Below are positions 1 to 5,497 of a stretch of 7,331 nucleotides of DNA, piece after piece. This DNA comes from Bacillota bacterium. GTDB lineage: Bacteria > Bacillota > Desulfotomaculia > Desulfotomaculales > Desulfallaceae. The number at the start of each line of letters is the position of its first letter. Within the stretch, counting starts at the first letter, position 1. Below the pieces are notes generated by a model, which had not been told where the DNA came from, made no database searches, and saw nothing but the letters and a program-made list of their open reading frames with translations. The position numbers were made by a program, and so were the translations under genes. The stretch spans positions 1-7,331 of the forward strand of contig WQUS01000068.1 of the NCBI GenBank assembly GCA_009781965.1. The letters run 5' to 3'.

Positions 1-680
1 CGGTCTTTGTAACGGGAGTCGAACAGAAGGTTCAGCAACAGCTTGCTGTCGACGGCCTGGGAACGTGAGAAATCCAGTGTTTCTCGCATGTAAAGAGCCA
101 GATCAAAAGGGCAGGTGATGTTGGCGGTGTCGCTGACCCTTTTCCCGCCCAGGGAACGCATGAAATTTTTGACCTGCCGGCGTCCCAATCTTTCCAGCAG
201 GATATTGGTGGCCACGTTATCGCTGTAAATGATGGACAGGGCGGATAACCGGGCGATAGTATAACGGCCGCCCGTTTTTTGCCGCTGTAAAATACCGGTG
301 CCCCCTTCCAGGTGTTTGGGCGCGAAAAACAGCTTTTCGTTTAAATTCAGCCTGTCTTGGGACGCTTCACGGTACAGGTAAAGGTTTAGCGGCAGCTTAA
401 AGGTACTGGCGGCGTGAAAAGCGGTCAGCGGGTGATAGCCAAACTCCTGGCCGGAACGGAGATCGATAAAGTATAGTCCGTAAGTACCGGGCTGTTTTTC
501 CAGGTAGGCAACGACTTCTTTGGCCAGGGGGCCGTAATCAGGCTGGAAAGTCATGGCTTCCAGGTAGGACGGAAACAGCTTGGCCAGGGAAATCACCAGC
601 AGCAAGGCAACCGGGATCAGGATCAGCAAAAAAGGTTTGGTTAGTTTAGATTTGATTAGTTTCGGTTTGGTTAATTTCAT
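1..680 (-). CDS. Membrane-anchored serine hydrolase, class A beta-lactamase-like fold (partial, C-terminus cut by window edge)
   Basis: Reading the minus strand from an ATG at 680 gives 226 codons open to the window edge; the start is fixed by GGAGGAACGT directly upstream. Residues 1-15 are Lys-rich, with the KLTKP motif occurring twice, and about 16-36 are a hydrophobic signal anchor, so the catalytic domain should face outside. The SxxK nucleophile motif is S92-T-F-K95 (context AASTFKLPL) and the SDN motif is 153-155 (YSDNVATNILLERLG). These place it in the serine beta-lactamase/DD-peptidase superfamily, nearest class A. The segment that should hold the omega loop and its general-base Glu (Glu166 in TEM) is shortened: about 20 residues after the GLGRR region the chain goes straight to a T-x-x-P-F-D-L-A-L-Y-M helix. 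A beta-lactamase role is therefore doubtful, and a cell-wall or other serine hydrolase is more likely. The third motif (KTG) should lie beyond the left edge. Confidence 0.85.
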   Translation of the reverse strand, partial: MKLTKPKLIKSKLTKPFLLILIPVALLLVISLAKLFPSYLEAMTFQPDYGPLAKEVVAYLEKQPGTYGLYFIDLRSGQEFGYHPLTAFHAASTFKLPLNLYLYREASQDRLNLNEKLFFAPKHLEGGTGILQRQKTGGRYTIARLSALSIIYSDNVATNILLERLGRRQVKNFMRSLGGKRVSDTANITCPFDLALYMRETLDFSRSQAVDSKLLLNLLFDSRYKD

Positions 681-747
681 ACGTTCCTCCGAAGCCAGTT
701 GATGGCCCTGGTTAATTAAAAAATATTATTTTCCATCCCTTGGAGGG

Positions 748-776
748 TTAAAAAGCGGCGCCAAATATTATAAAAT
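748..776 (+). promoter_or_regulatory. Candidate sigma-A-type promoter for the EcsC-like gene
   Basis: TTAAAA (748-753), a 17-base spacer and TAAAAT (771-776) lie 45 bases before the first ATG. The spacing is ideal but both hexamers are imperfect. The -10 overlaps the minus-strand TATAAT of the divergent gene by two bases, so the two promoters may compete. Confidence 0.3.
767..772 (-). promoter_or_regulatory. Candidate -10 box for the serine hydrolase gene
   Basis: The minus strand reads TATAAT here, a perfect -10 hexamer about 87 bases upstream of the hydrolase start. No good -35 hexamer is visible 16-18 bases before it (TTTGCG-like at best), so this is tentative. Confidence 0.3.
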
Positions 777-821
777 ATGTACGGAACCGCAAACTAAAAT
801 ACATGTTGAATAACATGACGA

Positions 822-1469
822 ATGGATAGAAAAATGTTTAATAATCCTTTTGGTATGATAAACAAAGACGAGATCGTTAAAAGGGTCGAGAAAATGCGGG
901 CCGCTTACCCGGCGCTTTCCCGGCGTGAGCTGTGTGAGTTGATTATTGCCGATAAAGCCCGTAAGTGCGGGCTGAGCGGCGCTGTAACCGCCCTGCCGGC
1001 CGCGTTGCCGGGGATTGGCACGGTAGTGGCCCTGTTGGCTGGCACCGGTATTGATGTAATGGTTGTCAGGTACCTGATGGCGGAAATGGTTTTGGAAATG
1101 TCCGCGGTGTACGGACGCAACCTAAATATGCCGGGAGTCTCCAAGGAAGCATTATGGGTGATGGGCTCCGCCGTCGGGGCGGATACAGCTAATAAGGCTT
1201 TGAATAGGGTTGCGGTAGAGGGGATGTCCAACCGGGCATTTGTGCGTCTGGTGCAGGAAATACTGCTTAGTTTGGGGGTCAAGGCCAGTCAGCGGACGGT
1301 GCTGCGTATTATTCCTTTGCTGGGGGCCGCCATATCAGGGGCGGTTAACTACGTCATCTGCCGGCGGGTGGGGGGGCTGGCAGCCAATTACTATGATCGC
1401 AACGGTTATGATCAATGGGATAAAAGCGAGGATAAAAGCATTGATGTGGAAGGAGAGGTCCTTGAGTAA
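822..1469 (+). CDS. EcsC-family-like protein
   Basis: This 215-residue protein has an amphipathic, charged N-terminal part (about 15-50). Two glycine-rich hydrophobic segments follow: residues 51-90 (GLSGAVTALPAALPGIGTVV...) and 160-185 (RIIPLLGAAISGAVNYV...RRVG), ending in LAANYYDR. The paired 'P-x-x-G' hydrophobic segments and the G-A-x-x-x-x-x-V-N-Y-x-x-x-R-x-V-G signature resemble EcsC-family proteins and the related DUF697 fold, whose biochemical role is not settled. The tail after residue 195 is acidic and probably disordered. The start is uncertain: neither ATG 822 nor the in-frame ATG 834 has a strong ribosome binding site, and ATG 834 has a weak GGATAG 5 bases upstream. It stands alone, divergent from the serine hydrolase and convergent with murI. 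The assignment is from motif memory only. Confidence 0.65.
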   Translation: MDRKMFNNPFGMINKDEIVKRVEKMRAAYPALSRRELCELIIADKARKCGLSGAVTALPAALPGIGTVVALLAGTGIDVMVVRYLMAEMVLEMSAVYGRNLNMPGVSKEALWVMGSAVGADTANKALNRVAVEGMSNRAFVRLVQEILLSLGVKASQRTVLRIIPLLGAAISGAVNYVICRRVGGLAANYYDRNGYDQWDKSEDKSIDVEGEVLE

Positions 1470-1474
1470 GCCAA

Positions 1475-1494
1475 ACCCCGGTTGCCGCCGGGGT
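1475..1494. terminator. Hairpin between convergent gene ends, possible bidirectional terminator
   Basis: ACCCCGG (1475-1481) and CCGGGGT (1488-1494) form a perfect 7-bp stem with a 6-base loop. It lies 5 bases after the EcsC-like stop and 11 bases after the murI stop. Neither side has a real T-run (TTTGG on the minus side), so it may be a weak or factor-assisted terminator. Confidence 0.5.
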
Positions 1495-1505
1495 CACACC
1501 ATTGC

Positions 1506-2324
1506 TTACCGGAGTTCTGCCTGTTTTATTGCCGCGGCGGCTTTGCCTGGCCATAATATGGCCATAGCCCGGCCTACATCAGTCAGCTCTCCGCTGGTGA
1601 AAAACATTTCTTTCCCCGGTGTTTCCCTGCCGTCGCCGGCAGGGTCTTTTAATAAATTATTCTCCTTGAGCACTGTGGCCACCCGGTTAGCCACGGCTGC
1701 TCCGCTGTCTATGATGGTCACATCCGGCCCCAGGATTGCCGCTATCTGAGGCTGCAGCAACGGATAGTGAGTGCAGCCAAGGACCAGGGTATCCACACCG
1801 GCTGACAAGAGCGGATCTAAAAAGTTACGCAGCAAATCATCGGTTGCGGGATCATTAATCAAGCCGGCTTCCACCCGTTCCACCAACCCGGGACAGGGAA
1901 CGGTGATAATTTCCGTATTGCCGGCAAACCGTCTGATCAGGGAATGAAACCTGTCGCCGGCCAGGGTTACTCCCGTAGCCATTACGCCGATTTTGCCGTT
2001 TTTGGTGCTGGCTGCGGCAGGTTTGACTGCCGGCTCCATGCCCACTATGGGCAGCGTGAAGGTATGACGCAGGAAATCCAGGCCGGCTATGGAGGCGGTG
2101 TTGCAAGCGGCAACGATGAGCTTGACTTTGAAGCTGATTAAAAACCCGGCCACTTTTTTAATCCGGCGCCGGATAAACGCCGGGTCTTTTGTGCCATATG
2201 GACAATGGGCGGAATCGGCATAGTAGATAATATCTTCATCCGGCAACAGGCGCCTGATTTCTTTCATTACCGATATTCCCCCCACACCCGAATCAAAGAT
2301 CCCGATGGGATTCGGGTTGGACAC
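1506..2324 (-). CDS. murI: Glutamate racemase
   Basis: MurI interconverts L- and D-glutamate in the cytoplasm, supplying D-Glu for peptidoglycan stem peptides. At 272 residues it is of normal family length. Visible motifs are the N-terminal GIFDSGVGG (8-16), with the conserved Asp11-Ser12; the first catalytic cysteine in AACNTAS (Cys74); and the second in LGCTHYPLL (Cys184, with His186). The GDTARxPYG-type segment reads YADSAHCPYG (35-44), a variant with an extra Cys41. The start is a GTG at 2324: an in-frame TGA lies four codons upstream, and GAGGTG is placed five bases before the GTG. The gene has its own candidate promoter and a structured leader, and converges on the EcsC-like gene. No other cell-wall gene is adjacent apart from the beta-lactamase-fold hydrolase further left. 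Confidence 0.96.
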   Translation of the reverse strand: MSNPNPIGIFDSGVGGISVMKEIRRLLPDEDIIYYADSAHCPYGTKDPAFIRRRIKKVAGFLISFKVKLIVAACNTASIAGLDFLRHTFTLPIVGMEPAVKPAAASTKNGKIGVMATGVTLAGDRFHSLIRRFAGNTEIITVPCPGLVERVEAGLINDPATDDLLRNFLDPLLSAGVDTLVLGCTHYPLLQPQIAAILGPDVTIIDSGAAVANRVATVLKENNLLKDPAGDGRETPGKEMFFTSGELTDVGRAMAILWPGKAAAAIKQAELR

Positions 2325-2368
2325 TGTATCACCTCAAATTCAGCAAATTAAACAAGCGGCCAACAAAG

Positions 2369-2387
2369 AACCGGCCTGGCGCCGGTT
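2369..2387. repeat. Stem-loop in murI leader (proximal)
   Basis: AACCGGC and GCCGGTT form a perfect 7-bp stem around a 5-base loop. It lies 45 bases before the murI GTG and inside its predicted 5' untranslated region. It is not followed by a T-run on the minus strand (TTCTTTG only), so it does not look like an intrinsic terminator. Confidence 0.55.
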
Positions 2388-2389
2388 TA

Positions 2390-2422
2390 TTATGCCGCAA
2401 GGCTTAAAGCCTTTCGGCATAA
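2390..2422. repeat. Long stem-loop at the predicted murI transcript 5' end
   Basis: TTATGCCG (2390-2397) pairs with CGGCATAA (2415-2422). After a single mismatch, AAGGC (2399-2403) pairs with GCCTT (2409-2413) around a 5-base loop, giving 13 pairs in total. It starts about where transcription from the extended -10 promoter should begin. It could stabilise the messenger 5' end or act as the 3' end signal of the small upstream gene. Confidence 0.6.
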
Positions 2423-2427
2423 GTTAA

Positions 2428-2436
2428 ATTATATCA
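2428..2436 (-). promoter_or_regulatory. Extended -10 promoter for murI
   Basis: The minus strand reads TGATATAAT, a perfect TATAAT with the TGn extension. It lies after the end of the small membrane gene and about 104 bases before the murI start. No good -35 is seen, which is acceptable for an extended -10 promoter. Confidence 0.55.
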
Positions 2437-2467
2437 AATCCGTGTTTAATATACACCATTTGCTTGG

Positions 2468-2647
2468 TTATTTTTTGCTGTGCCGGCCGTAAAAAAGTTG
2501 GTGCGTGAGTAAAAGAACCAGGATCAGGGTCAAAAGTCCGGCGATTAAATGATATCGGCCTGTAATTTCGGAACCCAGATATGACACAATCCCTAAAGCC
2601 GCGGTAACAATGGCTGCCAGGGCGGTCAACAGAGCTAAAAACTTCAC
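2468..2647 (-). CDS. Small two-helix membrane protein, unknown function
   Basis: This predicted 59-residue integral membrane protein has helix 1 at about 3-24 and helix 2 at about 33-52, separated by a short polar GSEITGRYH turn, with a basic tail (GRHSKK). A positive tail suggests a cytoplasmic C-terminus. The start chosen is the GTG at 2647. An in-frame GTG at 2656 lies inside the AAGGAGGTG ribosome binding site and cannot be used efficiently, whereas the GTG at 2647 sits eight bases after AGGAGG. I do not recognise a named family. It is on the same strand as murI but 143 bases away, with a separate promoter in the gap, so co-regulation is not implied. Confidence 0.7.
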   Translation of the reverse strand: MKFLALLTALAAIVTAALGIVSYLGSEITGRYHLIAGLLTLILVLLLTHQLFYGRHSKK

Positions 2648-2734
2648 TGTACGCACCTCCTTTTTTATGGGCCTAGGTCTATATATTTACCCTGCGGCAT
2701 CTAATTTCCTTTAAATTGACCGCTAAAATTCGAA

Positions 2735-2763
2735 TTGACACGCGATTATTGATCACATATAAT
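2735..2763 (+). promoter_or_regulatory. Consensus sigma-A promoter of tRNA-Leu
   Basis: TTGACA (2735-2740), a 17-base spacer and TATAAT (2758-2763) match the vegetative consensus at every hexamer position. The tRNA starts 17 bases downstream, as expected for a short trimmed leader. Confidence 0.92.
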
Positions 2764-2779
2764 TAATATTACTTTATAT

Positions 2780-2868
2780 GCCGGAGTGGCGGAACAGGCA
2801 GACGCACGGGACTTAAAATCCCGCGATTGGTAACAATCGTACCGGTTCGACCCCGGTCTCCGGCACCA
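2780..2868 (+). tRNA. tRNA-Leu (anticodon UAA)
   Basis: This is an 89-base class II tRNA. The acceptor strands GCCGGAG (2780-2786) and CTCCGGC (2858-2864) pair perfectly and are followed by A and an encoded CCA. The anticodon stem CGGGA/TCCCG encloses the loop CTTAAAA, giving anticodon TAA at 2814-2816, which reads UUA (and UUG by wobble). A long variable arm, CGATTG-GTAA-CAATCG, is typical of leucine tRNAs. The T arm is ACCGG-TTCGACC-CCGGT. It converges on the unknown gene, whose stop is only 19 bases away; an AT-rich patch follows the CCA but no GC-rich terminator. Confidence 0.98.
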
Positions 2869-2887
2869 TAAATATTTTAAAATGCTG

Positions 2888-3523
2888 TTACGCGAAACAA
2901 CTGTAGCACACCGCAATCAGGAGACAATACAATATTAATGTGTTAAGGCCCATGTTTACTTTGTCGTTAGGCGGTGTGGGCGTAGGGGTAACCACCGCGG
3001 GCATGGTTGATGGGTTGATCGTGATGTCGTTAATTGATGATTTGAAGACTTCCCTGAATACATCGGCCGCTACGCCGTTGAAATTTCTATATAAGTCGGA
3101 TAGGTCGTCGTTATAAAATTGAATAACCTCTTTTTTAAATACCGGAAAAATTGACGGATATCCCGGCAGTAATTCATTGATTTTTGCACATGCAAAATAG
3201 CGGTTGGTTGATAGAGCCTGTTCATAGAGCTTGAGCAGGCTTTCGCTGTTTTCAGTGTTTTCGCTGGGCGTGACCATTTGGTTACCGCAAAAAATTTCAA
3301 TATCAATACTAAGATTGCCCATGCTCTTATGCAGCTCCAGAATAGTTGCCAGAGCGACTGCTCTTTCATGGCCCTGTACATGAATCGGAATTACATAATT
3401 GCCGCCGCCCATTTCCTTCATATCCGCCACATTAACGCAGGGGTCGTTGCCAATGGAATGTTTTATATAATTATAATAAGTGTATTGGGGCGGACTTAAT
3501 CTTGATGAGTTTTCATTTGGCAT
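2888..3523 (-). CDS. Tail-anchored protein of unknown function
   Basis: This 211-residue protein has a soluble part of about 175 residues, a Pro/Thr-rich linker (176-187, VVTPTPTPPNDK) and a C-terminal hydrophobic helix (about 191-211, ending CYSCFA). This suggests a cytoplasmic domain held to the membrane by its tail. The soluble part has two recognisable blocks: SPPQYTYYNYIKHSIGNDPCV near the N-terminus, then a region with alternating beta-like strands (GNYVIPIHV, LSIDIEIFC). Residues 130-160 carry an F-K-K-E-V-I-Q-F-Y-N-D-D-L-S-D motif. I have a vague memory of similar uncharacterised proteins in spore-forming Firmicutes, but no function is known to me. The start is ATG 3523 with GAGGAG eight bases upstream. 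The gene is visibly more AT-rich than cobT, murI or the hydrogenase, and sits next to a tRNA gene, so horizontal acquisition is possible. Confidence 0.75.
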   Translation of the reverse strand: MPNENSSRLSPPQYTYYNYIKHSIGNDPCVNVADMKEMGGGNYVIPIHVQGHERAVALATILELHKSMGNLSIDIEIFCGNQMVTPSENTENSESLLKLYEQALSTNRYFACAKINELLPGYPSIFPVFKKEVIQFYNDDLSDLYRNFNGVAADVFREVFKSSINDITINPSTMPAVVTPTPTPPNDKVNMGLNTLILYCLLIAVCYSCFA

Positions 3524-3600
3524 AGTTATCTCTCCTCGGTTTAAATTGCTTTACCATATATTATGTATTTTCTTAATTTAAGGTGCTAAATTATTGCTAA

Positions 3601-3614
3601 TGGCTGTACAGCCA
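3601..3614. repeat. Perfect 14-base palindrome
   Basis: TGGCTGTACAGCCA is fully self-complementary. It lies 77 bases upstream of the tail-anchored gene start and just beyond the hairpin that ends the cobT/MoaE-like unit. It could be an operator for a dimeric regulator or part of the termination region; nothing in the window decides between these. Confidence 0.45.
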
Positions 3615-3623
3615 GAAAATAGT

Positions 3624-3650
3624 CGCGACCACCCTTTTAGAGTGGTCGCG
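3624..3650 (-). terminator. Probable terminator of the cobT/MoaE-like unit
   Basis: CGCGACCAC (3624-3632) and GTGGTCGCG (3642-3650) form a perfect 9-bp GC-rich stem with a 9-base loop, 45 bases after the MoaE-like stop. On the minus strand the stem is followed by ACTATTTTCTGG, a short U-tract, so it is a plausible though not ideal intrinsic terminator. Confidence 0.6.
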
Positions 3651-3695
3651 GCAGGGAATTATTCATTTCGCTCATGCGCAATGATTATTTTTTTG

Positions 3696-4103
3696 CTACT
3701 TTTCTTCTATTTCCGTTACGCACTCGGTTTTGATTTTTTCCACCAGAAATTGCAGGGCGTCGATCACGCGCGTTCTAATGTCGCCGCCGATCAGGAGATA
3801 CATGATGTCGTCGCCAACCTCCAGCCGGCCTTCATTAAGCCAGACTTGAACGTGGAAAATCCCGGTCATTTTATTAGTCTCCGCAATGGCTGCCTCCACT
3901 TTTGCCGCGTCATAGGCGAAATCCATGCCCTTAACCGGCAGGTCGTCGTCGAGCCCTTGGCGGACTTTGGCCTTGGAGGTCTGGCGCACAACGCCGTTAT
4001 GGACTAAAAACATTCCTTCCTGCAAACTGGCCGGCGCCGCTTTTGCTTTTTTGAGCCATTCGTCCATTGAGGGCGGTGTTTTCTTGGTTTTTGCATTAGA
4101 CAT
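3696..4103 (-). CDS. MoaE-like protein (molybdopterin synthase large-subunit fold), in a B12-controlled unit
   Basis: This 135-residue protein aligns by eye with MoaE. G30-MFLVHNGVVR matches the GAxxxFxGxVR strand, and GRLEVGDDIMYLLIGGDIR (92-110) matches GELxxGDxxVxVxVxxxHR. ALQFLVEKIKTE (116-127) then matches the helix that ends in the catalytic lysine. By this alignment Lys125 occupies the position of E. coli Lys119 and Arg110 that of the conserved Arg. The His before that Arg is Ile, and the FWK segment carrying the second lysine is replaced by VTEIEEK. MoaE transfers sulfur to precursor Z together with MoaD, but no moaD or other molybdopterin gene is visible here. The gene starts 23 bases after cobT behind AAAGGGGGAT, so it is almost certainly co-transcribed with cobT under the cobalamin riboswitch. 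Conventional molybdopterin synthase activity is doubtful. Confidence 0.7.
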   Translation of the reverse strand: MSNAKTKKTPPSMDEWLKKAKAAPASLQEGMFLVHNGVVRQTSKAKVRQGLDDDLPVKGMDFAYDAAKVEAAIAETNKMTGIFHVQVWLNEGRLEVGDDIMYLLIGGDIRTRVIDALQFLVEKIKTECVTEIEEK

Positions 4104-4126
4104 AGAATAATCCCCCTTTTTTAATA

Positions 4127-5200
4127 TTAATTATCTCTGAGCAGTTTGTCCTCTTCCATGTCGGTAACGCCTGCTTCCTGAAAAGTGAGCATTTCGTCCA
4201 GCACCCGGCAGGCGCCTTCGACAGTGTGCATAGCCAGGGCGGCGCCGGTTCCTTCGCCTAAGCGCATGCCGGCCAGCAGCACCGGCGTCAGCCCCAGCAT
4301 CTCCAACATCATCCGGTGGCCCGGTTCGGCGGACAGGTGAGTGGCAAACAGGTAGTTTTGGCACGCCGGGGCGATAGCGACGGCAATCAACGCGGCGGCC
4401 CCGGTGATAAAACCGTCCGCCAGCACCGGTATCCTTTTAGCCGCGCAGCCCAGAATTACCCCGGCCAGGCCGCCAATTTCCAGACCGCCTACTTTGGCCA
4501 GTACGTCTACTCCGTCTGCCCGGTCCGGTTTGTTTACTGCCAGGGACCTGGTCACCGCCCGTTTTTTGTTTTCCAGTACCTCATCGTTGATCAGAGTGCC
4601 CCGACCGGTTATTTCTTCGGCGTCAAACCCGCCGCATGCTGCCAGTATGGCGCTGGAAGGAGTAGTATTGCCGATGCCCATGTCGCCAAGGGCGATTAAT
4701 GTACTGCCCTGCTCAATTTCCGCTTCCGCTACCGCAATGCCAACCTCTAGGGCCGCCACTGCCTCATCTTTGGTCATCGCCGGTCCGGCGGCGATATTTG
4801 CCGTGCCCGGCCGGACTTTTCGGTTTAGCACCCCCGGTACGTTCACTTCCCCGGCCACGCCGATATCAACCACCACCAGGTTTGCTCCGGCGTGACGGGC
4901 CAGTACGCCAATACCGGACACGCCGCCGGTAAAAGCAGAGAGCATTTGGGCGGTTACTTCCTGGGCCGCCGCGCTGACTCCCTCCGCCAGCACGCCATGG
5001 TCGCCGGCCATAACAATTACCGTCCGTTTGCCCACCCGGGGCCGCGGGTTGCCGGTAATCCCGGCCATTTTTACGGCCATCCGCTCCAATTCGCCCAAGC
5101 TGCCCGGCGGCTTAATTAAATTGTCCATCCGTTCCTGTGCTTGGTGCATAGCCGCTTCGTTGAGTCCGCCAATCTTTTGGATGGTTTCTTGTAACAGCAT
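4127..5200 (-). CDS. cobT: Nicotinate-nucleotide--dimethylbenzimidazole phosphoribosyltransferase
   Basis: CobT transfers phosphoribose from nicotinate mononucleotide to 5,6-dimethylbenzimidazole (or another lower-ligand base) to give the alpha-ribazole phosphate used in the last stage of cobalamin synthesis. The 357 residues match the usual length. Signatures are KPPGSLGxLE (30-39), VMAGDHGV (63-70), LGDMGIGNTTPSSA (171-184), GGLEIGGLAG (238-247), DGFITGAAAL (262-271), LSAEPGH (289-295) and LGEGTGAALA (314-323). Glu316 in the last motif corresponds to the general base Glu317 of the Salmonella enzyme. The Glu of the GEMGIGNT motif is Asp173 here, a conservative change. The start ATG 5200 has AAGGAGGAAG five bases upstream. 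Expression should be switched off by cobalamin through the riboswitch and terminator just upstream. No other cobalamin synthesis gene lies in the window. Confidence 0.97.
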   Translation of the reverse strand: MLLQETIQKIGGLNEAAMHQAQERMDNLIKPPGSLGELERMAVKMAGITGNPRPRVGKRTVIVMAGDHGVLAEGVSAAAQEVTAQMLSAFTGGVSGIGVLARHAGANLVVVDIGVAGEVNVPGVLNRKVRPGTANIAAGPAMTKDEAVAALEVGIAVAEAEIEQGSTLIALGDMGIGNTTPSSAILAACGGFDAEEITGRGTLINDEVLENKKRAVTRSLAVNKPDRADGVDVLAKVGGLEIGGLAGVILGCAAKRIPVLADGFITGAAALIAVAIAPACQNYLFATHLSAEPGHRMMLEMLGLTPVLLAGMRLGEGTGAALAMHTVEGACRVLDEMLTFQEAGVTDMEEDKLLRDN

Positions 5201-5226
5201 CCTGCTTCCTCCTTATTTTAGCAATT

Positions 5227-5258
5227 AAAAAAGCCCACAGTCAAATGACCGTGAACTT
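5227..5258 (-). terminator. Intrinsic terminator of the cobalamin riboswitch (expression platform)
   Basis: On the minus strand AAGTTCACGGTC pairs with GACTGTGGGCTT around an ATTT loop: 12 pairs, three of them G-U. It runs directly into TTTTTT and ends 26 bases before the cobT ATG. This is the expected off-state structure of a transcription-terminating riboswitch. Confidence 0.85.
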
Positions 5259-5294
5259 TTCCATCATCCACTTTAGCTGTCCTAAATGGCCAGC

Positions 5295-5461
5295 GGCGCA
5301 AACAGGCAGGTCTCCTGGCTCCCGGCTCCATCGTCCCGGCCGCCGCCTTCCCGGTTTTACCAGTGGCGTAAAGGCGGGGGACTACCCCGGTTACAGTGGC
5401 GGGACCGCCCGGGAATTACACCCGGTTCCCTATTCTCCCTGGCGGGCACCTGCAACGCAAT
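5295..5461 (-). promoter_or_regulatory. Cobalamin (B12) riboswitch controlling cobT
   Basis: On the minus strand the conserved elements appear in the right order. First comes GCAGGTGCC (P1 and start of the core), then AATAGGGAA (5434-5426), CCGGGTG, and GCGGTCCCGCCACTG (5408-5394). The B12 box GAGCCAGGAGACCTGCC (5321-5305) matches the consensus at every position. A variable GC-rich peripheral stem region lies between the core and the box. Adenosylcobalamin or a related cobamide binding should favour the downstream terminator and reduce cobT and MoaE-like expression. The outer limits are approximate (P1 pairing GCAGG/CCTGC). Confidence 0.95.
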
Positions 5462-5497
5462 ATTATAATTAAATGCCATAATTAAATATTATAATTA
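5461..5497 (-). promoter_or_regulatory. AT-rich direct repeats with two candidate -10 boxes for the cobT leader
   Basis: TATTATAATTA occurs at 5461-5471 and again at 5487-5497, 26 bases apart, each containing TATAAT on the minus strand (5467-5462 and 5493-5488). The distal box would start transcription about 20 bases before riboswitch helix P1 and is the more sensible choice. The proximal one would start inside or at the edge of P1. No convincing -35 is seen for either. Confidence 0.4.

Noticed and set aside
258..278. KTG (residues 135-137) of the serine hydrolase as the third active-site motif
   Set aside because: It precedes the SDN motif, whereas the true KTG/KSG lies near the C-terminus, which is outside the window.
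905..1282. 125-codon open frame antisense to the EcsC-like gene
   Set aside because: It lies wholly inside a better-supported gene, has no ribosome binding site and has a low-complexity, Ala/Thr/Pro/Ser-rich product typical of antisense GC-rich reading.
2780..2868. tRNA-Leu as an integration site of a mobile element
   Set aside because: No duplicated tRNA 3' end, integrase or phage gene is visible in the window; only the AT-rich neighbour hints at transfer.
3594..4007. 137-codon plus-strand open frame
   Set aside because: It is antisense to the MoaE-like gene, whose product aligns with a known fold and has a good ribosome binding site.
4404..4895. 163-codon plus-strand open frame inside cobT
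   Set aside because: It is antisense to conserved cobT motifs, with Ser/Pro/Ala/Thr-rich shadow composition.
5245..5472. Two plus-strand open frames of 60-75 codons
   Set aside because: They are the complement of the cobalamin riboswitch and its terminator; no start signal is seen.
5461..5497. AT-rich repeats as a CRISPR or tandem-repeat array
   Set aside because: There are only two 11-base copies of promoter-like sequence; no further units or spacers.
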